Shown piece by piece: positions 8,892 to 20,108 of a DNA stretch of 64,000 bases; the stretch's first letter is position 1; every line of letters begins with the position of its first letter. A model generated the notes under the pieces. It did no database searches. It had not been told where the DNA came from and saw nothing but the letters and a program-made list of their open reading frames with translations. The stretch is taken from the NCBI RefSeq assembly GCF_008297955.1, contig NZ_VTPY01000003.1, positions 806,001-870,000 on the forward strand, in the 5' to 3' direction. This DNA is from Billgrantia pellis (GTDB taxonomy: Bacteria; Pseudomonadota; Gammaproteobacteria; Pseudomonadales; Halomonadaceae). The translations under genes were made by a program, and so were the position numbers.

Positions 8892-9470
8892 TTAGCTGAA
8901 GTTCTGGGCAACGAAATCCCAGTTCAGCACGCTCCAGACGTTCTCGAGATACTTGGGGCGCGCATTGCGATAATCGATGTAATAGGCATGCTCCCAAACG
9001 TCGATGGTCAGTAATGGGGTCTGGCCATGGGCAATGGGCGTGTCGGCGTTGCTGGTATTGACGATGTCCACGCCCCCATCGGCGGTCTTGACCAGCCAGG
9101 TCCAGCCGGAACCGAAGTTGGCTACGGCGTTGGCGTTGAAGGTTTCCTTGAACGTGTCGAAGGAGCCGAACTTGGCAGCAATCGCCTCGGCCAGCGCACC
9201 GCTCGGCTCACCGCCACCGCTGGGCGACAGGCAGTGCCAATAGAAGGTGTGGTTCCACACTTGAGCCGCCTGGTTAAACAGGCCGCCGGAAGAGGACTTG
9301 ATGATCTCCTCGAGAGATTTGTCGGCGTCGTCGGTGCCCTCGGTCAGCTCGTTGAGCTTGTTGACGTAGGCCTGATGATGCTTGCCATAGTGATACTCGA
9401 GAGTCTCGGCGGAGATGTACGGCTCGAGGGCGTTCTTGTCAAAGGGCAGTGCCGGCAGTTCGAATGCCAT
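8892..9470 (-). CDS. sodB: Superoxide dismutase, iron type
   Basis: The 192-residue enzyme disproportionates superoxide in the cytoplasm. Metal ligands His27, His74, Asp157 and His161 are all present (EYHYGKHH, VWNHTFYWHC, DVWEHAYYIDYR). The N-terminal FELPALPF and the AAQVWNHTFYW stretch with its outer-sphere glutamine favour the iron enzyme over the manganese one. It is divergent from a cysteine-rich regulator at 9598; the 127 bp between them probably holds promoters for both. A palindrome AACC-ACTA-GGTT at 9570-9581 is a possible operator. Confidence 0.97.
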   Translation of the reverse strand: MAFELPALPFDKNALEPYISAETLEYHYGKHHQAYVNKLNELTEGTDDADKSLEEIIKSSSGGLFNQAAQVWNHTFYWHCLSPSGGGEPSGALAEAIAAKFGSFDTFKETFNANAVANFGSGWTWLVKTADGGVDIVNTSNADTPIAHGQTPLLTIDVWEHAYYIDYRNARPKYLENVWSVLNWDFVAQNFS

Positions 9471-9597
9471 TATTGTGGCTCCTTGCTACTCACGGTGGAA
9501 GGCGGGACATCCCGTGTCGCTCGGCAGCTCCCACTTGCTTCCGGGACGCCCCGCCGCTATTTTCCAATGAACCACTAGGTTAATTCCAGCCGCCGTT

Positions 9598-10248
9598 ATG
9601 TCAAGCAATACCGATGGAAGCTCCCCGAGCGACACCGCCGAGCGTCTGCTTCATCTGCTGAAGACGCGCGGCCCTCATTCCGCCGCTGCGCTCGGCCAGA
9701 TGCTCGGTACCAGCGGCGAAAACGCCCGGCAGCAACTCACCAAGCTGTCTCGACAGGGGCTGGTGGACCAGCGCCCCCGCCCCGGCGGGGTTGGCAGACC
9801 GACCGTTGAATGGCGACTCAGCGAGGCCGGACACGCTCGCTTTCCCAATGGCCATGCCGAGCTGGCCTCGCGGTTGATCCTCAGCGTGCGCGATACCCTG
9901 GGGGATGAGGCCCTGGCGCGGCTGGTCGAGGCCCGCCAGGGCGAGACTCTGGCGCTGTATCGCGAGGCGCTGGACGATGCTTCCCACCTTGAAGCCCGTG
10001 TCGAGCGACTGGTAGAGATCCGGTGCCGTGAGGGCTATATGGCGGAATGGCAGCGTGAGGGGGACGGCAGCCTGCTGCTGATCGAGAACCATTGCCCCAT
10101 CTGCCAGGCCGCGCAGACCTGCCCGGCCTTCTGTCAGTCCGAACTCGAGATCTTTTGCGCGGTACTGGGCGAAACGGTCGATATCGAGCGCACCGACCAT
10201 GTACTGGCCGGCGCGCGGCGCTGCGTCTATCGCATCAGGGAGAATTAA
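9598..10248 (+). CDS. Helix-turn-helix regulator with a C-terminal cysteine cluster (SufR-like)
   Basis: The 216-residue protein has an N-terminal winged-helix domain (residues 10-75: TAERLLHLLKTRGPHSAAAL, then ARQQLTKLSRQGLVDQ and GRPTVEW) and a C-terminal cluster CPICQAAQTCPAFC plus a further Cys in EIFCAVLGE. This layout recalls SufR-type transcription factors, which bind an iron-sulfur cluster through C-terminal cysteines and repress iron-sulfur assembly genes. It is divergent from sodB, so regulation of the Fe-superoxide dismutase by iron or redox state is a reasonable inference, not shown. It overlaps the convergent lipoprotein gene by 4 bp at its 3' end. Confidence 0.75.
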   Translation: MSSNTDGSSPSDTAERLLHLLKTRGPHSAAALGQMLGTSGENARQQLTKLSRQGLVDQRPRPGGVGRPTVEWRLSEAGHARFPNGHAELASRLILSVRDTLGDEALARLVEARQGETLALYREALDDASHLEARVERLVEIRCREGYMAEWQREGDGSLLLIENHCPICQAAQTCPAFCQSELEIFCAVLGETVDIERTDHVLAGARRCVYRIREN

Positions 10249-11000
10249 GGTGCGATGCCTTGTCCGCAGCCCCGATACGTCCGCCCATCGATGGTGAGCG
10301 TCACCCGGGCCGGAAACGGCTCGCCGCTCATGTCGTCGAAGCAGGCACGCGCTTCCAGGCGCAGCTCGAAGGGCTGGTCGCTCTGGGCACTGGCGAGGAT
10401 TACTCGGCCACTGGCATTGTCCATTCCGGTAACGCGATAAGGCAGCGTCAGCTCGCGCTCGCCATAGTCGAGCAGTAGCGTCAGCCTGGGCGCATCGTGA
10501 GCCAGATTGGCGACCCAGCCGGGTTCGTTGCCACGCGCATGAAACATGACGCCGGGGCGCTCCCCGCGGGTGAGGCTCGCTCTCTCGACTCCGGCCCGGC
10601 AGTCGAGCCGGCCGTTGGCGCTCTCGACCATGGCTTCGTCGCCCTTGGCCCAAAAGCTGAGTTCCCCCTGCTGATAGCGCGCACCGCTGGCCACAACGGC
10701 CGGCTGCAGCCGGTAGGCACCATGAGCCGACCACAGCCGCAGCTCGCGTTCGCCGCTGGCCGAAACCAGGTCCTGGGCCGGGTTGCAGCGCCAGGTCTGG
10801 AAGCGCGCCGCGCCACCGGCGAACAGCATCGAGGGCAACAACGGAGCGGCAGCGCCAGGGGCCTTCGTCAACGACGCCGGCGTGGAATCGCTGGCGTCGG
10901 GACGTGGCGTCTCGTGCGGTGTGGCGGCACAGCCTCCCAGGACCAGGCCGGTGGCGAGCAGGGATAGACGAAGCAGGGATGAAACGGATTGGGACGACAT
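10245..11000 (-). CDS. Lipoprotein with MliC-like and COG3650-like domains
   Basis: This 251-residue predicted lipoprotein has lipobox VLGGCAA after a hydrophobic signal. A proline/alanine-rich linker follows, then a region resembling MliC lysozyme inhibitors (FQTWRCN...GERELRLWS...ELSFWAKGDEAMVES...LDCRAG), and then a C-terminal domain starting FHARGNEPGW of the type in COG3650 lipoproteins. If the MliC part works, it would protect peptidoglycan from lysozyme in the periplasm. The domain calls come from residue patterns only. The ATG at 11000 is chosen because GGAG lies 7 bp before it. Confidence 0.7.
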   Translation of the reverse strand: MSSQSVSSLLRLSLLATGLVLGGCAATPHETPRPDASDSTPASLTKAPGAAAPLLPSMLFAGGAARFQTWRCNPAQDLVSASGERELRLWSAHGAYRLQPAVVASGARYQQGELSFWAKGDEAMVESANGRLDCRAGVERASLTRGERPGVMFHARGNEPGWVANLAHDAPRLTLLLDYGERELTLPYRVTGMDNASGRVILASAQSDQPFELRLEARACFDDMSGEPFPARVTLTIDGRTYRGCGQGIAP

Positions 11001-11088
11001 GCGATCTCCTCGAAACGGTCGGACGTGCACAGGATACCAGGCGCTGCCGATGGCAGGCCCGGCTCCTCGTTCTACGCCCTTCGAACAT

Positions 11089-13386
11089 TCAGCCGTGACG
11101 CTGCCGCAGCACCCGCGCCGCCTCGACCATGTTGGCCAGTGCCGGCTCCACCTCGCTCCAGCCTCGGGTCTTGAGGCCGCAATCCGGATTGACCCATAGC
11201 CGCTCGACGGGGATTCTCTCGGCCGCCCTCTCCATCAGCCGCACCATCCAGCTCACCTCGGGTACATTGGGCGAATGGATGTCGTAGACGCCCGGTCCGA
11301 TCTCGTTGGGGTAGGCGAAGTCCTGGAAGGCGTCGAGCAGTTCCATGTGAGAGCGTGAGGTCTCGATGGTGATGACGTCAGCGTCCAGCGCGGCAATGGC
11401 GGCAATGATATCGTTGAACTCCGAGTAACACATATGGGTGTGGATCTGCGTGGCGTCACGGACGACCGAGGCGGTCAGGCGGAAACACTCCACCGCCCAG
11501 TCGAGATAGGCCTGCCACTCGCCCTGGCGTAGCGGTAAGCCTTCGCGCAGCGCCGGTTCGTCGATCTGAATCGCCGGGATGCCGGCGGTCTCGAGATCGG
11601 CCACCTCGTCGCGCAGCGCCAGGGCGATCTGGCGGCAGGTCGCCTCGCGGGGCTGGTCATCGCGCACGAAAGACCACTGCAGCATGGTTACAGGCCCCGT
11701 GAGCATGCCCTTCATGGGCCGCTCGGTGAGCGATTGGGCGTAGCGGCTCCAGGCTACCGTCATCGGCGCCGGCCGGCTCACGTCGCCGACAATGATCGGC
11801 GGCTTGACGCAGCGTGACCCGTAGCTCTGCACCCAGCCATGGCGGGTGAAGACGAAGCCGTCGAGCTGCTCGCCGAAGTATTCCACCATGTCGTTGCGCT
11901 CGGCTTCACCGTGTACCAGCATATCGAGCCCCAGCACCTCCTGGCGCTGTACGGCGTCGGCGATGGCAGCGCGCATCTGCGCCTCGTAGGCCTCGCCCTC
12001 CAGCTCGCCGCTCTTGTGGGCACGGCGCGTGGCGCGAATCTCGTCGGTCTGCGGAAAGGAGCCGATGGTGGTGGTGGGAAACAACGGCAGGTCCAGTGCG
12101 CGACGCTGCGCGCGAGCACGCACCGGGTAGGGGTTGTCGCGTGAAAGATCGGCGTCGGCGACTTGCGCCAGCCGCGTCTGCACCGCAGGCCGATGCAAAC
12201 GCGGCGATGCGCGGCGGGCGTCCATCGCCGCCGTGGCGGCAGCAACCCGGGCGCGATCCTCCGCACTGGCTCGATTGCCCAGCAACCGCGCCAGGGTCAC
12301 GGTCTCATCGAGTTTCTGGCGAGCAAAGGCAAGCCAGCTTGCGAGTTCTTCGTCGAGATCGGTCTCGGCAGTGAGATCCACCGGCACATGAAGCAGGGAG
12401 CAGGAGGGCGCCAGCCATAACCGTTCGCCCAAGCGCATACGGGCGCTGGCCAGCCGCTCATGAAGCGCCGCCAGGTCGGCACGCCAGACGTTGCGCCCGT
12501 CGATGGCGCCTATCGATAGCACCTTGTAAGCAGGCAGATTGTCGAGCACCGGCGTGAGCTGTTCGGGTGCTCGCACCGTATCGACATGCAGGCCGTCCAC
12601 CGGCAGGCTCACCGCCAGCTGCAAGTTGTCGCCCAGGCCGCCGAAGTAGGTCGCCACCATCAGCTTGACAGGCGCCGAGCGCAGGGCGTTGTAGGCCGAC
12701 TCGAAGGCCTGCTTCCAGGCGATGGGCAGATCCTGCACCAATGCCGGCTCGTCAAGCTGCACCCACTCGACCCCCAGCGAGGCCAGGCGGGCAAGAATCT
12801 CCCCGTAGATCGGCAACACCGCGTCGAGTAGCGACAAACGGTCGAAGCTGCCCGATTGAGCCTTGCCCAGCCATAGCCAGGTCAGCGGTCCGGTCAATGC
12901 CACCTTGACCGGATACCCCGCCGCACGCGCCTCGGCCACTTCATCGAACAGGCGCGAGCTGGCCAGGCGGAAGGCCTGCCCCGCCCGCAACTCGGGGACG
13001 AGATAGTGATAATTGGTATCGAAGTACTTGGTCATTTCGCAGGCGGCGGCCGGCGCGCCGCTGGGTGCCCGCCCACGGGCCATGCGGAACTGGGTGTCCA
13101 GGTCGACCTCGCCGCGGGCGATTTCGGCATCGGCGCCGAAACGGGACGGCACGGCGCCCAGCAGCACGGAAACGTTGAGCACCTGATCGTAGAAGGCGAA
13201 ATCGCCCACAGTAACGAAATCGAGCCCCGCATCACGCTGGGCCTGCCAGTGACGCTCGCGCAGCTCTCGCCCGGTCGTTTCCAGGCCCGCTCGGTCGAGT
13301 CTGCCACGCCAGTAGGCCTCAACGGCGCGCTTGAGCTCTCGGTTCGCACCGATTCGCGGATAGCCAAGCACATGAGCTGATGTCAT
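11089..13386 (-). CDS. metE: Cobalamin-independent methionine synthase
   Basis: MetE transfers the methyl group of 5-methyltetrahydropteroyl-triglutamate to homocysteine, the last step of methionine synthesis, without vitamin B12. It is 765 residues, the usual length of this two-barrel enzyme. The catalytic zinc ligands are visible: His and Cys in [10 protein letters not shown] (near residue 650), Glu in [12 protein letters not shown] and Cys in [13 protein letters not shown] (near 735). The N-terminal half has the linker-barrel features [13 protein letters not shown] and [12 protein letters not shown]. It is divergent from metR, its usual activator. The ribosome binding site is partly inside a hairpin at 13396-13420. 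Confidence 0.98.
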   Translation of the reverse strand: MTSAHVLGYPRIGANRELKRAVEAYWRGRLDRAGLETTGRELRERHWQAQRDAGLDFVTVGDFAFYDQVLNVSVLLGAVPSRFGADAEIARGEVDLDTQFRMARGRAPSGAPAAACEMTKYFDTNYHYLVPELRAGQAFRLASSRLFDEVAEARAAGYPVKVALTGPLTWLWLGKAQSGSFDRLSLLDAVLPIYGEILARLASLGVEWVQLDEPALVQDLPIAWKQAFESAYNALRSAPVKLMVATYFGGLGDNLQLAVSLPVDGLHVDTVRAPEQLTPVLDNLPAYKVLSIGAIDGRNVWRADLAALHERLASARMRLGERLWLAPSCSLLHVPVDLTAETDLDEELASWLAFARQKLDETVTLARLLGNRASAEDRARVAAATAAMDARRASPRLHRPAVQTRLAQVADADLSRDNPYPVRARAQRRALDLPLFPTTTIGSFPQTDEIRATRRAHKSGELEGEAYEAQMRAAIADAVQRQEVLGLDMLVHGEAERNDMVEYFGEQLDGFVFTRHGWVQSYGSRCVKPPIIVGDVSRPAPMTVAWSRYAQSLTERPMKGMLTGPVTMLQWSFVRDDQPREATCRQIALALRDEVADLETAGIPAIQIDEPALREGLPLRQGEWQAYLDWAVECFRLTASVVRDATQIHTHMCYSEFNDIIAAIAALDADVITIETSRSHMELLDAFQDFAYPNEIGPGVYDIHSPNVPEVSWMVRLMERAAERIPVERLWVNPDCGLKTRGWSEVEPALANMVEAARVLRQRHG

Positions 13387-13395
13387 GATAATTCC

Positions 13396-13420
13396 CTCTA
13401 CGCATGAATGTTGCGTAGAG
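13396..13420 (-). promoter_or_regulatory. Hairpin over the metE ribosome binding site
   Basis: In the metE leader, CTCTACGC and GCGTAGAG (13413-13420 and 13396-13403 on the plus strand) form a perfect 8-bp stem with a 9-base loop. The 3' arm merges into AGAGGGAA, the Shine-Dalgarno sequence 7 bp before the metE ATG. A farther upstream TTCC can pair with the GGAA. The structure could limit metE translation. It may also be a palindromic operator at DNA level. Confidence 0.5.
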
Positions 13421-13470
13421 TCTCGTCAGGGAAACGAATTGAATCAAACTAAATAAATTAACCTTCAACC

Positions 13471-13483
13471 TGAAGAAATCTCA
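13471..13483. promoter_or_regulatory. Candidate MetR binding site between metE and metR
   Basis: TGAAGAAATCTCA matches the MetR consensus TGAA-N5-TTCA with one mismatch. A nearby TTCA-ACC-TGAA at 13464-13474 overlaps it. The site is 2 bp before the metR ATG and about 85 bp upstream of metE, a suitable place for activation of metE and autoregulation of metR. Confidence 0.45.
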
Positions 13484-13485
13484 TC

Positions 13486-14400
13486 ATGATCGAACTTCGC
13501 CATCTGCGTACACTGGTTGCCCTGCGCGATGCCGGCTCGCTGGTCGAGGCAGCCGAGCGGGTTCACCTGACCCAGTCGGCCCTATCGCATCAGATCAAGG
13601 ACCTCGAGGAACGCATGGGCAGCCCGCTGTTCGTGCGCAAGACGCGCCCGGTGGAGTTCACGCGTGCCGGACAGCGCCTGCTCTCCCTGGCCGAACAGGT
13701 GCTGCCGCTGGTACGTATGGCCGAGCGCGACGTGGCTCGCCTGATCGGTCACGAGCCGGGGCGATTGCATATGGCCATTGAATGCCATAGCTGCTTCCAG
13801 TGGCTGATGCCCACCATCGATCATTTTCGCGACCATTGGCCCGAGGTGGAGATCGACATCCCCGGCGGGCATCATTTCGATCCGCTTCCCGCCCTGGCGC
13901 GAGAACAGCTCGATCTGGTCATTACCGCCGATCCCCAGCCGCTGGCCGGGGTTCATTACGAGCCGCTGTTTCGCTATCAGGGACTGCTGGCAATAGCGCG
14001 CCAGCACCCCCTCGCCGAGCGCGACTATGTCACGCCCCAGGACCTGGCCGAAGAGACGCTGATCACCTACCCCGTGGAGCATGCCCGCCTGGACGTGTTC
14101 ACCCAGTTTCTCGATCCCGCCGGGGTGCGCCCGCATGAGATCCGCACCGCCGAACTCACGGTGATGATGATGCAGTTGGTGGCCAGCGGTCGCGGCGTCT
14201 GCGCGCTACCCAACTGGGCGCTGACCGAGTATCTGGAGCGCGATTACGTCAAGGCGGTTGGCCTGGGCGAGGCGGGGATGTGGAGCACCTTGTACGCCGC
14301 CATTCGCGAGGAGAGCCGCGATCAGCCCTGGATGGAGGATTTTCTGCGCACCGCGCGGGAGACTTCCTTCGCGGTGCTCGAGGGAATCAAGCCCGCTTAG
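13486..14400 (+). CDS. metR: LysR-type activator of methionine genes
   Basis: The 304-residue protein is a LysR-family regulator with an N-terminal winged helix-turn-helix (MIELRHLRTLVALRDAGSLV, ERVHLTQSALSHQIKDLE) and a C-terminal homocysteine-sensing domain. The opening sequence and divergent location next to metE identify it as MetR, which activates metE with homocysteine as co-inducer. Length is standard. Its 3' end overlaps the convergent sensor-kinase gene by 14 bp, so readthrough transcripts would be antisense to each other. Confidence 0.95.
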   Translation: MIELRHLRTLVALRDAGSLVEAAERVHLTQSALSHQIKDLEERMGSPLFVRKTRPVEFTRAGQRLLSLAEQVLPLVRMAERDVARLIGHEPGRLHMAIECHSCFQWLMPTIDHFRDHWPEVEIDIPGGHHFDPLPALAREQLDLVITADPQPLAGVHYEPLFRYQGLLAIARQHPLAERDYVTPQDLAEETLITYPVEHARLDVFTQFLDPAGVRPHEIRTAELTVMMMQLVASGRGVCALPNWALTEYLERDYVKAVGLGEAGMWSTLYAAIREESRDQPWMEDFLRTARETSFAVLEGIKPA

Positions 14401-16024
14401 CGGGCGGCGATGGCCGCAGGCTCGGCTGGGTGGGCAACAGCAGCGAAAAACGCGCCCCGCCCAACTGAGGGCTGTCGTCGACCACCACGCTGCCACCGTG
14501 CCAGGCCATGATCTTCTGTACGATGGACAGCCCCAGCCCGTAGCCGCCGGAGCGCCGGGTGCGGCTGTCGTCGAGCCGCGCGAAAGGCTTGAAGATCGCC
14601 TGGCGCTCGCCGGCCGGCACGCCCGGTCCATCATCTTCGATATCCAGCCGCACCAGACGTGATTCTTGTACGAGCCGTACCAGCACTCGCGACTGCGCAT
14701 GGCGGCAAGCGTTGGCGACCAGGTTCTGCAGCGCTCGCTGCAGATAGCGCGGATCGGCCGTTACCTCGATCTCCGGTCCGGGTGCCAGTTCCAGGCGCAA
14801 TTGGGCGTGCAGCGGCGCCAGCGTATCGATCACGCGCTCGGCGATCGCCCGACAGTCGACCTGTGTGCGCTCGAGCTCGGCGCCGTTGACCATGCCGCTG
14901 TCGAGTCGAGCGTAGGTGAGGATCTCGTCGATCAACTGGTCGAGCTCTTCGATGTCGCTGTCGATGCCATGCAACTGGCGGCGTATCGCTGGGTCGTCGG
15001 TCATGTCCTCGACCATCTGCATGGCGAAGCGAATGCGCGCCACCGGTGTACGCAATTCGTGCGATACCGCGCGGATCATTTCCTGTTGCGAGCGCAGCAG
15101 CGACTGTACCTGGGCCGCCATGGCGTTGAAAGCCATCCCGACCCGCCCGATGAAGCCGCCGCCGTCGACCTTGACCCGCGTATCGAGACGCCCGCTAGCG
15201 ATGCGTCCCGCGGCCAGCTCCAGGCGTGCCAGGCGCGCCTCGACCCCTCGCACGATCAGGTAGATGATCGCCGCCAGCACGCCGAGCATGATCACCAGCA
15301 CCAATAGCAACAGGGAAATGGGGGTGGGCTCGAGCGCCGAGACCGGACCGATCGAGAGCCATTGGCGCGATCCGTCGGCAGCGGGCACGGCGAGATGGAC
15401 CGTCAGCGCCCAGTGGCCCGGCAGCAGGCGAATGACCAGCTCGCCGTCGCGCAGCCGTGTCAACTGGTGACTGTCGAGCCCTTCGGGGGCAAGATCGTGA
15501 AGCTGAACGGGCAGGGCATCGCTGGTCACGCTCGCCAGCCGACGCCGACGTGCGTCTCCGTCCACCTCGGCCAGCCAGTCGCCCAGCATCTGCGCCAGGC
15601 CCCGCAACTGACGCTCGTTAAGGCCGGAGAGGCGTGCTTCGAGGATGCGAGCCTCGCGCGGCACGCGCCGGTAGAGCCGCCAGTTCTCCTCGTCTTCCAT
15701 CTTGACCAGCACCCGGCCGCGCTCCAGCCGACGGCGCTCGAACCAATTGAGTTCGGCAGCGTCCGGATCACGCAGGGCGAGGCGCATATTGAGCATGTCG
15801 GCCTGCTGGGTCAGCCATTCGCCGCGTTGGTTGGCCGGCATCGCCGCTACCCGCCAGGTGAGGAGCTGCAGCGGTGCTTCCGCCAATTGCTCGCGATACT
15901 GCTCTATTCGCACCCGATCGACCAGGGCCAGCCCCATCAGGGCCAGGCCGAAGGTCAGGAGCAGGGCCAGGGCCAGGGCAAGATAGACGCGCAGGAAGGA
16001 GCCATCGGCGAGGAACCGCTGCAT
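14387..16024 (-). CDS. rstB: Sensor histidine kinase (RstB-like)
   Basis: The 545-residue inner-membrane kinase has a transmembrane helix near residues 10-35, a periplasmic sensor region, a second helix near 235-265 (SLLLLVLVIMLGVLAAIIYL), a HAMP linker, a phospho-acceptor H-box AVSHELRTPVARIRFAM (His near 322), an N-box LVANACRHAQ and G-boxes DIEDDGPGVP and GGYGLGLSIV. Its response regulator is the next gene upstream, separated by 3 bp, so the two are surely cotranscribed. RstA/RstB in enterics responds to acid, low magnesium and iron signals through PhoP; the signal here is unknown. It is longer than E. coli RstB (433). Confidence 0.88.
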   Translation of the reverse strand: MQRFLADGSFLRVYLALALALLLTFGLALMGLALVDRVRIEQYREQLAEAPLQLLTWRVAAMPANQRGEWLTQQADMLNMRLALRDPDAAELNWFERRRLERGRVLVKMEDEENWRLYRRVPREARILEARLSGLNERQLRGLAQMLGDWLAEVDGDARRRRLASVTSDALPVQLHDLAPEGLDSHQLTRLRDGELVIRLLPGHWALTVHLAVPAADGSRQWLSIGPVSALEPTPISLLLLVLVIMLGVLAAIIYLIVRGVEARLARLELAAGRIASGRLDTRVKVDGGGFIGRVGMAFNAMAAQVQSLLRSQQEMIRAVSHELRTPVARIRFAMQMVEDMTDDPAIRRQLHGIDSDIEELDQLIDEILTYARLDSGMVNGAELERTQVDCRAIAERVIDTLAPLHAQLRLELAPGPEIEVTADPRYLQRALQNLVANACRHAQSRVLVRLVQESRLVRLDIEDDGPGVPAGERQAIFKPFARLDDSRTRRSGGYGLGLSIVQKIMAWHGGSVVVDDSPQLGGARFSLLLPTQPSLRPSPPAKRA

Positions 16025-16027
16025 GGC

Positions 16028-16714
16028 TCAGGCATCCTTGACGAACAGGTAACCCTTGCTGCGTACCGTCTTGATGCGGTGCGGGTGGTTGGGATCGTCC
16101 CCGATCTTGGGCCGTATCCGCGACACGCGTACGTCGATGGAGCGGTCCTGGCCGTCGTACTTGATGCCGCGCAGGTCACTGAAGATCTCTTCGCGAGTGA
16201 GCACTCGCCCGGCGTTGCTGGCCAACAGCCACAGCAGATCGAACTCGGCGCTGGTCAGGTCGATGCGTTCTCCTTCCAGCCACGCCTCTCGCGTGGCGCT
16301 ATCGATCTCCAGATTGCCGAAGGTGAGGCGCGCATCGCCCGTCTGCTCCGAGGCGTCGGCACGCCGCAGCAAGGCACGCATGCGCGCCAGCAGCACCCTC
16401 GGCTGAACCGGTTTGGGCACGTAGTCGTCGGCCCCCATCTCAAGCCCTAGCACCTGATCCATGTCGTCGGTGCGGGCGGTCAGCATCAGGATCGGCCCGG
16501 CATAGTCGGGCCTGGCCCGGCGACAGATCGACAATCCGTCCTCACCGGGAAGCATCAGATCGAGAATCACCAGATCCGGCTGCAGACTCTGAATCTGCTC
16601 GACGCCACGCGAGCCCTCGGACTCGACCGTCACCCGAAAGCCATTCGACTCCAGATAGTCGCGAGTGAGATCGGCCAGACGTACGTCGTCCTCGATAATC
16701 AGCACGTGTTCCAT
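16028..16714 (-). CDS. rstA: Response regulator (RstA-like, OmpR family)
   Basis: The protein has an N-terminal receiver domain with acidic pocket IIEDD, phospho-acceptor Asp52 (LVILDLMLPG), Thr/Ala in MLTARTD and Lys in DYVPKPVQPR, then an OmpR-type winged-helix output domain ending in RIKTVRSKGYLF. The LRGIKYDGQDRSIDVRVSRI stretch is characteristic of RstA. The frame begins at 16741, giving nine extra residues; I choose the ATG at 16714 because MEHVLIIEDD is the normal receiver start and GGAAAG precedes it. It heads the rstA-rstB pair. A candidate RstA box lies upstream at 16833-16846, suggesting autoregulation. Confidence 0.9.
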   Translation of the reverse strand: MEHVLIIEDDVRLADLTRDYLESNGFRVTVESEGSRGVEQIQSLQPDLVILDLMLPGEDGLSICRRARPDYAGPILMLTARTDDMDQVLGLEMGADDYVPKPVQPRVLLARMRALLRRADASEQTGDARLTFGNLEIDSATREAWLEGERIDLTSAEFDLLWLLASNAGRVLTREEIFSDLRGIKYDGQDRSIDVRVSRIRPKIGDDPNHPHRIKTVRSKGYLFVKDA

Positions 16715-16832
16715 GTCGCTGCTTTCCAGGTTGTCATCCATCCTAGTCGTCCCCGTGCTGGGCTAGTTATGTCATCGGGACACCCTGTCCCGCCACTACT
16801 CGTCAAGCATACCCGAAATGGCGCATTTCGCC

Positions 16833-16846
16833 TGCCTATCGTTACA
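16833..16846. promoter_or_regulatory. Candidate RstA box upstream of rstA
   Basis: TGCCTATCGTTACA matches 10 of the 12 fixed positions of the RstA consensus TACATNTNGTTACA. It lies about 120 bp upstream of the rstA start, which would fit autoregulation. The consensus is from enteric bacteria. Confidence 0.35.
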
Positions 16847-16963
16847 TTTCGCGTCCATGCGGCCTGCTCGCGAAGCATAGCGCGGTGTTACAGAAGTAAC
16901 CAACGGATACCCCCGATGAGCCACAGCTCACCCACAGGTTTTCCACTTGATAACGGCACAAAA

Positions 16964-16979
16964 GCACCCTATCTTGTGC
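16964..16979. promoter_or_regulatory. NrdR box 1 upstream of nrdA
   Basis: GCACCCTATCTTGTGC is a 16-bp near-palindrome resembling the NrdR box (ACACWATATATWGTGT-like). NrdR is the ATP/dATP-sensing repressor of ribonucleotide reductase operons. Its start is 31 bp before that of box 2, the three-helical-turn spacing usual for paired NrdR boxes. Confidence 0.75.
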
Positions 16980-16994
16980 TCATCCAAAGAAAAA

Positions 16995-17010
16995 GCACAA
17001 CATGATGTGC
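16995..17010. promoter_or_regulatory. NrdR box 2 upstream of nrdA
   Basis: GCACAACATGATGTGC is a 16-bp near-palindrome, the second of the pair. It ends 75 bp before the nrdA ATG. The tandem arrangement and its placement before a class Ia reductase operon make NrdR repression of nrdAB likely. Confidence 0.75.
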
Positions 17011-17085
17011 CTCTAGCAAGCTGGCGCCTGGCTGTCAATGCTTCGCCGCCCAACCATCGTCTCACGAAGAAGGGATCTTCGGCCC

Positions 17086-19980
<2,895 letters not shown>

Positions 19981-20108
19981 GTCAAGGTGCTGGCTGCGAT
20001 CGGCCAGGCTGCACTACCGCCTGGCCATCGCTCGCTCAGCTTCGCACGCAACGAGACGATTCCTGATCCGAACGATACCTCGGATCTCGCCAAGATAAAG
20101 GTGAAACC

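Larger units (their letters stand above)
16715..17085. other. Regulatory intergenic region between rstA and nrdA
   Basis: This 371-bp region carries no gene that I can support. It holds a hairpin CGAAATG-GCG-CATTTCG (16814-16830), a candidate RstA box (16833-16846), a stretch rich in short AC/GT motifs (16905-16945) and two NrdR-type palindromes (16964-16979 and 16995-17010). Divergent promoters for rstA and nrdA are expected here. An in-frame ATG at 17038 would extend NrdA by 16 residues but lacks family sequence. Confidence 0.7.

Noticed and set aside
15362-16450. 362-residue open frame on the plus strand across rstB and rstA
   Set aside because: It overlaps two well-supported genes and reads as Gln/Arg/His-rich shadow sequence.
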